A DNA stretch of 64,000 bases from Candidatus Scalindua sp. (GTDB lineage: Bacteria; Planctomycetota; Brocadiia; Brocadiales; Scalinduaceae): assembly GCA_018670825.1 (NCBI GenBank), contig JABHIW010000048.1, positions 1-64,000 of the forward strand. The letters run 5' to 3'. A program made the position numbers and the translations under genes. The notes below the pieces were generated by a model. It made no database searches, was not told the DNA's origin, and saw nothing but the letters and a program-made list of their open reading frames with translations. This document shows positions 50,897 to 58,700 of the stretch, piece by piece; the first letter of the stretch is position 1; the number at the start of each line of letters is the position of its first letter.

Positions 50897-53070
50897 TTAT
50901 TGAGGCAAATCAGACTCGTACACAGTACCGGTAACGTATAAGAGTGGCGTTTCCGTCAATCTTATTATCTTTTTCTTCTTCGGTCTACGATTTTGTGAAT
51001 TAAAAAGAATTTCTACTGTTGGGCGTAAAGGTGCATCTTCATAAATTTCTATCACCTTACATATTGCCTTCGAATTTAATTTAAGATAACTACCCAATGG
51101 AAAGCATGATAGTTTTGTAAGTAATAATCGTTTAATATTATTGGAAAAAAGTTTTTTTTGAGTACCTAATATTAACTTTACCGCATCATGAGGCATATAA
51201 CCCCTTCTTTGAGGCCTATTATGAGTTAAAGCTTCATATACATCAACAATACCTATAATTTTGGCGTAACCATGTATTTCATCTCCTTTAAGTCCGTTTG
51301 GATATCCCTGACCGTTCTCTCTCTCCTGTTCCTGAGAAGCCACTTTGGCAATCCACAAATATTTTTCCCCAAGGGTTTGGAGTATTTTATAAGTATAAGA
51401 CGGGTGCTCTCTAAGTTGTTGCAATTCAGAAGCCGACAGTTTCCCTTTTTTATTTACAATTCCATTTGGTACAAAAACCATACCGATATCATGCAGGAGG
51501 GCCGTTATCCCTAATTCAATCAGCTTCACCTGTGAATAATCAACCCCTTTTCCCAAGATTAAAGAATAAATACATACATTAGCAGAGTGTGCTGCAAGAT
51601 TGTCCGGTATACCCTTGCCCTGTACCGCCTTTCCGTAAAGAATATTGGTTGCATTCTCTGTATGTACTATTTCCTTTATAACTTCCAATCCTCTCTCTAT
51701 GGAAAATCTTTTTTTTCTTTTTATACTCTTAATGATCCCCTCTACAAAATCGTAAAGACTTGCATACAAATCTTCTATTCGTTTTTGTTCTTCCAATCCT
51801 TCCTTAGAAAGAACAGTTAGTTCTTCCTCGCTTGGTAATGAAATATTTTCCATGGTTAAATGATAAAAAACAAGGAACTTGTTATATCTGAAGGTAAAAG
51901 CACGGCATCTGCGACATGTTAGTCTCCCTTTACTTTAACCCATGCTTGCATTGTAGGTGTAGAGCCTATCTATCATATTTATTGAGGCAAATCAGACTCA
52001 TAGACAGTACCGGTAACGTATAAAAGCGGCGCATCCGTCAATCTTATTATCTTTTTTTTCTGTAGTCTACGATTCTGCGAATCAAAAAGAATCTCTACTG
52101 TTGGGCGTAAAGGCGCATCTTCATAAATTTCTATCACCTTACATATTGCCTTCGAATTCAATGTAATATAACTACCCAACGGAAAGCATGATAGTTTTGT
52201 AAGTAATAATCTTTTAACCTCATTGGAAAAAAGGTCTTTTTGGGTGCCTAATATCAACTTTACCGCATCATGAGGCATATAACCCCTTCTTTGAGGTCTA
52301 TTATGGGTTAAGGCTTCATATACATCAGCAATACCTATAATTTTGGCGTAATCATGTATTTCATCTCCTTTAAGCCCATTTGGATATCCTTGGCCGTTCT
52401 CTCTTTCCTGTTCCTGAGAAGCCGTTTTGGCAATCCACAAATATTTTTCCCCAAGGGTTTGGAGTATTTTAAAGGTATAATATGGGTGCTTTCTAAGTTG
52501 TTGCAATTCAGAAGTCGTCAGTTTCCCTTTTTTACTTACGATTTCATTTGGTATAAAAACCATACCAATATCATGCAGGAGGGCCGTTATCCCTAATTCA
52601 ATAAGCTTTTCCTGTGAATAATCAACCCCTTTTCCCAAGATTAAAGAATAAATGCAAACGTTAGCAGAATGTGCTGAAAGATTATCTGGTATACCCTTGC
52701 CCTGTACCGCCTTTCCATAAAGGATATTGGTTGCATTCTCTGTATGTACTATGTCCTTAACAATTTCCAATCCTTTCTCTATGGTAAATCTTTTTTTTCT
52801 TTTTAAACTGCTAATGACTCCTTCTATAAAGTCGTAAATAGTTGCATACAAACCTTCTATTCGTTTTTGTTCTTCCAATCCCTCTTTAGAAGGAGCGGTT
52901 AGTTCATCCTCGCTTGGTAAAGAAATATTTTCCAGTGTTATTTTATCAGGCAGTTTGTCTTCCCTGGCCTCGGTAGGCAGGTTCATCTCGCTTATCTCTT
53001 CTGAACTAGACCCTCCTTCTTGCTTTGTTTTTACCGCATCTTTATCCTCTTTGAGGCGTTCCAGATTTCT
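50855..53070. repeat. Tandem duplication of the HD-GYP region, period about 1082 bp
   Basis: The stop regions of the two copies (50897 and 51979) are 1082 bp apart. Similarity covers the coding part and also the 3' non-coding flank: 50855-50896 and 51938-51978 share GCATTG-AGG and the stretch leading into the stop. This shows a duplication that took in the intergenic DNA. The copy next to the ATPase keeps the N-terminal extension and is likely the older form. The right limit given here is approximate. Confidence 0.75.
50897..51853 (-). CDS. HD-GYP-like domain protein, downstream copy of a tandem duplication
   Basis: 318 residues. An HD-GYP core covers about 60-310: HSANV near 89-93, the HD pair LLHDIG at 119-124 (His121 and Asp122), HPSYTYKIL near 150-158, GYPNGLKGDEI at 183-193 and VDVYEALTHNRPQRRGY. 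However the HHE ligands before GYP are replaced by Glu175-Gln176-Glu177, and the Asp at 180 is Asn. Typical HD-GYP phosphodiesterases of c-di-GMP need these. So it may bind rather than cleave the nucleotide. It lacks the 69-residue N-terminal extension of its neighbour; its ATG lies where the neighbour's residue 70 is. A c-di-GMP role fits control of matrix production, but this is inferred. Confidence 0.8.
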   Translation of the reverse strand: MENISLPSEEELTVLSKEGLEEQKRIEDLYASLYDFVEGIIKSIKRKKRFSIERGLEVIKEIVHTENATNILYGKAVQGKGIPDNLAAHSANVCIYSLILGKGVDYSQVKLIELGITALLHDIGMVFVPNGIVNKKGKLSASELQQLREHPSYTYKILQTLGEKYLWIAKVASQEQERENGQGYPNGLKGDEIHGYAKIIGIVDVYEALTHNRPQRRGYMPHDAVKLILGTQKKLFSNNIKRLLLTKLSCFPLGSYLKLNSKAICKVIEIYEDAPLRPTVEILFNSQNRRPKKKKIIRLTETPLLYVTGTVYESDLPQ

Positions 53071-53142
53071 GATTTTTACTTCTTCATCCTGCTTTTTCTC
53101 TGGAATTTTACCCTGTTTGATTAAATCTGATAGTCTTGCCAT
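51979..53142 (-). CDS. HD-GYP-like domain protein, upstream copy with N-terminal extension
   Basis: 387 residues, clearly a paralog of the protein at 50897: the two run in parallel from ENISLPSE (residue 71 here, residue 2 there) to the identical ending YVTGTVYESDLPQ. The extension (1-69) is polar, charged and probably unstructured, starting MARLSDLIKQGKIPEKK. HDIG (His190-Asp191) is kept, and HHE is again replaced by EQE (244-246) with Asn at 249, so the altered metal site existed before the duplication. The gene ends 125 bp upstream of the other copy's start and starts 13 bp after the ExeA-like ATPase, so they likely share a transcript. Confidence 0.82.
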   Translation of the reverse strand: MARLSDLIKQGKIPEKKQDEEVKIRNLERLKEDKDAVKTKQEGGSSSEEISEMNLPTEAREDKLPDKITLENISLPSEDELTAPSKEGLEEQKRIEGLYATIYDFIEGVISSLKRKKRFTIEKGLEIVKDIVHTENATNILYGKAVQGKGIPDNLSAHSANVCIYSLILGKGVDYSQEKLIELGITALLHDIGMVFIPNEIVSKKGKLTTSELQQLRKHPYYTFKILQTLGEKYLWIAKTASQEQERENGQGYPNGLKGDEIHDYAKIIGIADVYEALTHNRPQRRGYMPHDAVKLILGTQKDLFSNEVKRLLLTKLSCFPLGSYITLNSKAICKVIEIYEDAPLRPTVEILFDSQNRRLQKKKIIRLTDAPLLYVTGTVYESDLPQ

Positions 53143-53155
53143 AAGTTACAGTCTA

Positions 53156-53956
53156 TTATTTTCCTGTATCATCTATTAATTTCTGAATTATTTTGGTATT
53201 GATTAGCTCCGCTTCAGTACTGAAGCCATCAAGAAGGGCCAGATCACAGATATTATTAATCTCTCTCGGTACACCCTTTGTGTATGAATGAATTTTCTCA
53301 ATAGCCTCTTTAGTAATTATATTCTTTTTTAAACCGGCCACCTTCAATCGAAAAATTATATATTTTATTGTATCGTTAAGATCAAGATGTTTTAGATGAT
53401 ATCTTATAGAAATCCTTGAATTTAGTTGCTTTATGCTTGTTACCCTTTCCCTAAGTTCGGGTTGCCCTATAAGTATTAATGTCACTAGGAATTTTTCATT
53501 TAGTTGGAAATTTAACAGTAGCCTCAGCTCCTCGAGCGTTGTTTCACTCTCTATGGCCTGAGCTTCGTCAATTACCACTATGGTCTTTTTGCCTTTATTT
53601 AGATTGTCCAGCATCTTCTCATTAAGCATGTGAAGCATTTCTGTTTTGTCTTCAACTGATTTTTCAACACCTAATTGATAAAGTATTTCTTTAAGTAGGT
53701 CAATAGGGGAGAGGCATGGATTAGCAATAAGTCCTATTTCATATTCATCACTCGAAAGTTCCTGAATAAAAACCCGACTCAGGGTAGTCTTTCCGCAACC
53801 GATCTCACCAGTTAACATTGCCGCTCCTTTCTGAGACTTTGTCGCGTATATGAGCCTCATCAATGCTTCTTCATGCTGTGATGAACGATATAAGAAGCGA
53901 GGATCAGGAACATTTTCAAAAGGAAGGGTATCGAGTCCCCAATATTTTTCGTACAA
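53156..53956 (-). CDS. ExeA-like AAA ATPase of the PEP-CTERM locus type
   Basis: 266 residues. MYEKYWGLDTLPFENVPDPRFLY at 1-23 is the conserved opening of ExeA-like and PEP-CTERM-locus ATPases. Walker A GEIGCGKTT is at 50-58 and Walker B VVIDEAQ at 127-133. The sensor-type region LILIGQPELRERV near 157-169 and a winged-helix-like end (TKEAIEKIHSYTKGVPREINNICDLALLDG) follow. This type is found in most exosortase/PEP-CTERM polysaccharide loci, where it is thought to power or regulate assembly. No DNA-binding or peptidoglycan-binding domain is attached, unlike ExeA of type II secretion. It is the first gene of the minus-strand block and is divergent from argC. Confidence 0.87.
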   Translation of the reverse strand: MYEKYWGLDTLPFENVPDPRFLYRSSQHEEALMRLIYATKSQKGAAMLTGEIGCGKTTLSRVFIQELSSDEYEIGLIANPCLSPIDLLKEILYQLGVEKSVEDKTEMLHMLNEKMLDNLNKGKKTIVVIDEAQAIESETTLEELRLLLNFQLNEKFLVTLILIGQPELRERVTSIKQLNSRISIRYHLKHLDLNDTIKYIIFRLKVAGLKKNIITKEAIEKIHSYTKGVPREINNICDLALLDGFSTEAELINTKIIQKLIDDTGK

Positions 53957-54168
53957 ACTACGGTCTCCTAATTTATTAGTGTTTGGCTCAATGTTCAGGA
54001 AAGCTCATTATTAAGACTATATTACAGATTTTGGAGTTTAACCGGTGACTAATTTTATCGTATTTATGATGAAAGCAAACTAGTTAACCCGAGTGAAGCA
54101 CTAACTTCCTGTAACATCACAGAAAATATTATAATCTATGGCATAATCCCTCCAACGTATCATGGATG

Positions 54169-54197
54169 ATTTAATCATAAACAAAATGTATTGTCAA
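54169..54197 (-). promoter_or_regulatory. Candidate promoter for the minus-strand block
   Basis: On the minus strand TTGACA (54197-54192), a 17-bp spacer and TTAAAT (54174-54169). It would drive the ExeA-like gene with a leader of about 205 bases. The -10 is weak. Confidence 0.25.
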
Positions 54198-54323
54198 ACT
54201 ATTTTAATCAGTAAGCCCTTTATTTTCCTATAGATAACAACAATAAAAGTGTTGATAAAGGATAATACAATTTTGAAAAATGCTACTGCTTTGCTCTGAA
54301 AAAAATAACAGTACATTTTGGAT

Positions 54324-54352
54324 TTGACGTATTTACAAAGGGTTGTTATTAT
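54324..54352 (+). promoter_or_regulatory. Sigma70-type promoter of argC
   Basis: TTGACG at 54324-54329, a 17-bp spacer and TATTAT at 54347-54352. Transcription would start near 54359, 55 bases before argC. This is the better of the two divergent signals in the 457-bp gap 53957-54413, which holds no gene. Confidence 0.5.
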
Positions 54353-54413
54353 CCAAAAGTGACGGTATCTTCACAAGTTATGAAGTTTAAACTTTAAAAA
54401 ACGGGGAAAATTA

Positions 54414-55433
54414 TTGATCAAAGTTGGAATTGTAGGGGCAACAGCATACACAAGTTTGGAGTTAATTAAGATTTTATTGCGTCATCCTGATGTAGATATA
54501 TCGTATCTTGGTACCAGAAGAGAAGGTGATTTCAAAATTTCTGACATTTTCCCTGTTTTAACCAATACACTTGATATGCCTTGTTCGCAGATGGCCCAAG
54601 ACGATTTGCCAGAGGGGTTAGACATGGTTTTTGTTACACTTCCTCCGGTAATAGCTATGCAGTATGTTCCCACACTCCTTAATGCGGGGACAAGAGTAGT
54701 AGATCTGAGTGCTGATTACCGATTTCAGAAAAAATCTATTTACGAAAAATGGTACAAGGCTAAACATACTGATCCCTCGAATCTGAAAAATGCTATCTAC
54801 GGCCTTCCGGAGATTTTCAGGGAAAAGATTAGAACGGCAAAGCTAGTTGCTAACCCAGGATGTTATCCAACCTCTGCGATTATTGGCTTAGCGCCATTAA
54901 TATCAAATGGTTACGTTTACACCGATGACATAATCGTTGATGCCAAATCCGGAATTTCCGGAAGAGGACGTGAACCTACAGAGGGAACTCATTATTGTGA
55001 ATGTAACGAGAATATTGAGGCTTATAGTGTTGGAGAGCACCGGCACATGCCTGAAATTGAAAATATACTGTCTCTAATTGGAAAATCAGAGTCTAAGGTT
55101 TATTTCACTCCACATTTAATCCCAATGAACAGGGGCATTCTGTGTACAACATATGTGAAAACCAAAAAGAAAAGCTCTAGCAAAGAGATTATAACTCTAT
55201 ATAATGATTTTTATTCAAAAGAACCCTTTGTCAGAGTCAAAAAAAATAACGAACTCCCGAAAACGAAAGACGTTGCTAATACAAATTTTTGTGAAATAGC
55301 AATCAGGCAAGTTGGCGAACGTGTTATAATCTTATCGAGCATAGACAACTTGATAAAAGGAGCAGCCGGACAGGCCGTTCAGAATATGAATATAATGTAC
55401 GGTTTTAAAGAGACATTGGGACTTTTGTTTTAA
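54414..55433 (+). CDS. argC: N-acetyl-gamma-glutamyl-phosphate reductase
   Basis: 339 residues, the usual length. It reduces N-acetyl-glutamyl phosphate to the semialdehyde in arginine synthesis, using NADPH. GIVGATAYTSLE at 5-16 is the nucleotide-binding start, VVDLSADYRF near 95-104 is typical, and the catalytic Cys150 lies in ANPGCYPTSA. The start is a TTG at 54414 with GGGGA nine to ten bases upstream. HRHMPEIE with its histidine and the closing NLIKGAAGQAVQNMN are also conserved. gltX follows after 14 bp, likely in one operon, an odd pair metabolically but one that shares glutamate. Confidence 0.93.
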   Translation: MIKVGIVGATAYTSLELIKILLRHPDVDISYLGTRREGDFKISDIFPVLTNTLDMPCSQMAQDDLPEGLDMVFVTLPPVIAMQYVPTLLNAGTRVVDLSADYRFQKKSIYEKWYKAKHTDPSNLKNAIYGLPEIFREKIRTAKLVANPGCYPTSAIIGLAPLISNGYVYTDDIIVDAKSGISGRGREPTEGTHYCECNENIEAYSVGEHRHMPEIENILSLIGKSESKVYFTPHLIPMNRGILCTTYVKTKKKSSSKEIITLYNDFYSKEPFVRVKKNNELPKTKDVANTNFCEIAIRQVGERVIILSSIDNLIKGAAGQAVQNMNIMYGFKETLGLLF

Positions 55434-55447
55434 AGGTACTATATAAA

Positions 55448-56767
55448 ATGGATTCAAATGTAAAGGTGAGATTTCCTCCCAGCCCCACAGGATTCCTGCA
55501 TATTGGAGGAGCGAGAACCGCTCTCTATAACTGGCTTTTCGCCAGACATAATAATGGAAAAATGGTGTTGAGGATCGAAGATACTGACAGGCAACGTTCT
55601 ACTGAAGAGGCGACTCAGGCAATCCTGGATAGTATGACATGGCTAGGTTTAGATTGGGATGAAGGCCCATATCATCAGAGCGATAGGCTTGAAATATACA
55701 ACGAATACGTAGAAAAATTATTGAAGGATGGCAAAGCGTTTTATGTAGATGATCCTGAAAAAGGGAGAGCTGTACGCTTTAAAATTACAGATGAGCTTAC
55801 TGGTTTTGATGATATAATTCATGGAAGCATAAAATCAGATACTTCTCTTCTTGAAGACTTCGTTATACAGAAAGCAGACGGTTTTCCTGCATACAATTTT
55901 GCATGTGTTGTCGATGACGGAGTAATGGGAATAACACACATTATCCGGGGAGATGATCATCTATCGAATACGCCAAGGCAAATTGCCCTTTACAAAGCAT
56001 TGGGTTTTGATTTGCCAAAGTTTGCACATATTCCAATGATTCTTGGAGAGGATGGTTCCCGCATGAGTAAGCGTCATGGGGCAACATCTGTAACAGATTA
56101 TCGTACAAAAGGTTACTTGCCGGATGCTATAGTCAACTTTATAGCGCTTCTTGGATGGTCGCCAGGGCACGATCAGGAGCTATTAACCAGGCAGGAAATG
56201 ATTGAGAAGTTTACTCTGAAACGAGTTAATAAAACCAGTTCACAGTTTGATTTTACTAAGCTTGACTGGATGAACAGCAAATATATTCAGAATCTGCCGG
56301 TTGGAGACCTTGTCAGTGAATTACAGCCATATATAAAAGATGCAAATTTAGATAGTGAAGTAGTTTCAGATGAATGGTTACACAAGCTGGTAGAATTATA
56401 TAAGGAGAGGTTTAGAACGTTGCCGGAGTTTGTAACACTAACTACCCCCTTTTTCTCTAATGAGATTGAGTATGAAGAGAAGGCAGTTAAAAAACATCTG
56501 AAAAAGAATAATTCCTCTTTGGTAAAAGATGCTTATAAAAAACTGAAGGAAGTCAAAGATTTCTCGTCAATTGCAGAATTAGAAAGTTGTCTACGATCAA
56601 TAACAACGGAACACAATATTGGTTTTGGTAAATTGGCCCAGCCGATAAGAGTTGCTCTAATAGGGAAAAGTGCAAGTGCGGGAATCTTTGAAACTTTAGA
56701 ACTTTTAGGTAAAGATAAAACCCTGAAGAGACTGGAATATGCAATAAATACTTTCTTATTGGACTAA
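55448..56767 (+). CDS. gltX: Glutamyl-tRNA synthetase, internally shortened
   Basis: 439 residues, shorter than the usual 460-490. It charges tRNA with glutamate. RFPPSPTGFLHIGG at 8-21 contains the HIGH-type motif and RMSKR at 205-209 is the KMSKS-type loop. The usual stretch between YYC and VVRFK (roughly residues 100-130, often with a CxC...CxxC zinc-like part) is missing: here AFYVDDPEKGRAVRFKI is much shorter. The anticodon-binding part (from 300 on) is normal in length. It is in line with argC and thpR. Confidence 0.93.
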   Translation: MDSNVKVRFPPSPTGFLHIGGARTALYNWLFARHNNGKMVLRIEDTDRQRSTEEATQAILDSMTWLGLDWDEGPYHQSDRLEIYNEYVEKLLKDGKAFYVDDPEKGRAVRFKITDELTGFDDIIHGSIKSDTSLLEDFVIQKADGFPAYNFACVVDDGVMGITHIIRGDDHLSNTPRQIALYKALGFDLPKFAHIPMILGEDGSRMSKRHGATSVTDYRTKGYLPDAIVNFIALLGWSPGHDQELLTRQEMIEKFTLKRVNKTSSQFDFTKLDWMNSKYIQNLPVGDLVSELQPYIKDANLDSEVVSDEWLHKLVELYKERFRTLPEFVTLTTPFFSNEIEYEEKAVKKHLKKNNSSLVKDAYKKLKEVKDFSSIAELESCLRSITTEHNIGFGKLAQPIRVALIGKSASAGIFETLELLGKDKTLKRLEYAINTFLLD

Positions 56768-56802
56768 TACTGGATTTTCCAGAAAATGACAGTAAAATTT
56801 AA

Positions 56803-57366
56803 ATGACTATTAGAGTATTCATTGCAGTAGAAATTGATAGTGAAATAAAGAACAAACTATCTGAATACTTGAGTATGTTAAAGAGGACAGGCGCTGATGT
56901 TAAGTGGGTTTCTCCTGAGAATATCCACTTAACTTTAAAATTTATTGGATATATAGAGAAGGACGCCCTTATCAATTTAAATAAAATCATTAGCGATGCG
57001 GTCTCCAGCACTGGACCATTCAGTATCAGCATTGGGAATATTGGGGCATTTCCAAGCCTTAAGAAACCACGTGTGGTTTTTGTCTGTGTGCAAGAGAAAG
57101 GAAATGACCTTCTCCGGATCTATGAAAAGCTTGACAAAGGAGTTGAGCGGCTAGGTATAAATAAGGAATCTAAAAAATATGTTGGACATATTACACTTGG
57201 TAGAGTCAAATCACAGAAAAACATATCCAATCTGAAAAATGCATTAAATTCTGGAAAAGAGTGTTGCTTTGGCCTTGAAAAGGTAACTTCTCTATCCTTA
57301 ATAGAAAGCGAATTAACCCCAACAGGTCCAATTTATACGAGATTAAACAATTTTATATTAAATTAA
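56803..57366 (+). CDS. thpR: RNA 2',3'-cyclic phosphodiesterase
   Basis: 187 residues, the usual size for the LigT/ThpR 2H family. The two catalytic HxT/S motifs are HLTLKFIG (His42) and HITLGRVK (near 128), forming the 2H active site. FIAVEI near the start and LIESELTPTGPIYT near the end are conserved. It opens 2',3'-cyclic phosphates on RNA ends. It follows gltX after 35 bp, and the next gene starts one base after its stop. Confidence 0.9.
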   Translation: MTIRVFIAVEIDSEIKNKLSEYLSMLKRTGADVKWVSPENIHLTLKFIGYIEKDALINLNKIISDAVSSTGPFSISIGNIGAFPSLKKPRVVFVCVQEKGNDLLRIYEKLDKGVERLGINKESKKYVGHITLGRVKSQKNISNLKNALNSGKECCFGLEKVTSLSLIESELTPTGPIYTRLNNFILN

Positions 57367-57367
57367 A

Positions 57368-57883
57368 ATGAAAAAAGCAAAAATCAAATTTACTCCGGAG
57401 CATAACTGGGTTGAGTTAAAAAGAAAAGTAGCGGCAATTGGAATAACTGATTACCTTATAGGAGAACTAGGAGATCTCATAGATCTCTGTTTGCCGAAAG
57501 TTGGAGAAGAACTTATTTATGGTATTTCTTATGGTGAGATCGAATCCATAAATATTCTTCATGACTTAATAGCTCCATTAAGTGGTGAAATTGTAAAGGT
57601 AAACTCAGACTTGTCTACCAGTTTGAAAGTTTTACAGAAAGATCCTTATGGAGAGGGTTGGTTCATTAAAGTCAGACTGGAAGAGACCGAAATCATTGAT
57701 TCCCTTATGGATGAAGATGAATATGATGAGTACATAAAAAGTATTAAGAAAAAGACAAAAGAAGCTGGAAAGAAAAAGAAAAAAGTAGAGGTAAAAAAAA
57801 CAGCAGAAAAAGAGACGGAGAATACGGCAGAGGATAAGAAGGTGGCAAAAAAGAAAACAGTGACTAAGAGCAAGAAAAAGTAA
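57368..57883 (+). CDS. GcvH-like protein without the lipoyl lysine, with a lysine-rich tail
   Basis: 171 residues. Residues 5-115 follow the glycine-cleavage H-protein: FTPEHNWVELKRKVAAIGITDY near 8-29, the hairpin GEIESIN at 57-62, APLSGEIVKVN near 69-79 and the end DPYGEGWFIKVRL. In a working H-protein the motif is ESVKA and the Lys carries lipoate. Here the position is Asn62 (ESINI), so it cannot be lipoylated there. The tail (about 128-171) is almost only Lys, Glu, Ala, Thr and Val, as in nucleic-acid-binding or surface tails. No gcvT or gcvP is near. It may be a structural or binding protein. Confidence 0.75.
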   Translation: MKKAKIKFTPEHNWVELKRKVAAIGITDYLIGELGDLIDLCLPKVGEELIYGISYGEIESINILHDLIAPLSGEIVKVNSDLSTSLKVLQKDPYGEGWFIKVRLEETEIIDSLMDEDEYDEYIKSIKKKTKEAGKKKKKVEVKKTAEKETENTAEDKKVAKKKTVTKSKKK

Positions 57884-57944
57884 GTGAGTGGAATATGCTA
57901 TCTTCCATGTCATTAAAAAAAATATATTTCTACAATGATATAAA

Positions 57945-58700
57945 GTGAATGACCTAAAAAGGATTGATAATAAACATTGGAACTTAAAGGATATATTTAA
58001 GGTTTTCCTGCTTTATCTGCTTTTGATGTTGGCAGGAATACCCGTTTTTATAAAAGTAGTTAAGTTGGTTTTTGGATTAGATTTAGTAGAAGCATTTGGG
58101 CAGAATACGATTCTCCTTAGCTTGTCACTGATTGTAAATCTTGTAACATGCCTTTATATTTTCAATATCGTCCGGACAGGATATGGTTTGCCAGTAGAAT
58201 CATTAGGCTTAACTATCCGTAACTGGAAAAGTGATGTTAAAACTGGCCTAAAATACTACCTGATAATTCTTCCTGTCATAATTGCATCCGGTTTTATAGT
58301 AGATTCCGTGTTGAGAGCGTTTGGTATCGAACCCGAACAGCAAGACATTATTAGCAAGCTTCTGAGTGAGGATTCTTTAGGGGTCCTCGCTTTTATGGTT
58401 TTTTTCGGGATGTTAGCGGCACCGATTGTAGAGGAACTTATTTTTAGAGGATTCCTGCAGTCTGCCGTAAGAATCACTTGCGACAAGTTGCAAACTATTC
58501 TTATCAGCGGATTTGTTTTTGCGTTGATACACTGGAACGCCTATGTTTTTTTACAAATTTTTGTTTTAGGACTTATGTTAGCGTATTTATTTGAAAAAAC
58601 CGGTTCGTTAGTTGCGCCAATAACCGTCCATATTTGTCATAATACGGTTACATTAGCTTTTTTAATTTCGTACAAACATTTTTTGAAAAGTCATGTTTAA
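57945..58700 (+). CDS. CPBP-family intramembrane metalloprotease (CAAX-like)
   Basis: 251 residues with about six helices. The family motifs are present: EELIFRG at 163-169 (Glu163 and Glu164, Arg168), FALIHW with His196 and HICHN with His229 and His232. These are the catalytic and metal residues of the CPBP/Abi proteases. The start is a GTG at 57945, without a clear ribosome site. It ends eight bases inside tyrS. Members process prenylated or membrane proteins and sometimes act in immunity to peptides; the substrate here is unknown. Confidence 0.85.
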   Translation: MNDLKRIDNKHWNLKDIFKVFLLYLLLMLAGIPVFIKVVKLVFGLDLVEAFGQNTILLSLSLIVNLVTCLYIFNIVRTGYGLPVESLGLTIRNWKSDVKTGLKYYLIILPVIIASGFIVDSVLRAFGIEPEQQDIISKLLSEDSLGVLAFMVFFGMLAAPIVEELIFRGFLQSAVRITCDKLQTILISGFVFALIHWNAYVFLQIFVLGLMLAYLFEKTGSLVAPITVHICHNTVTLAFLISYKHFLKSHV

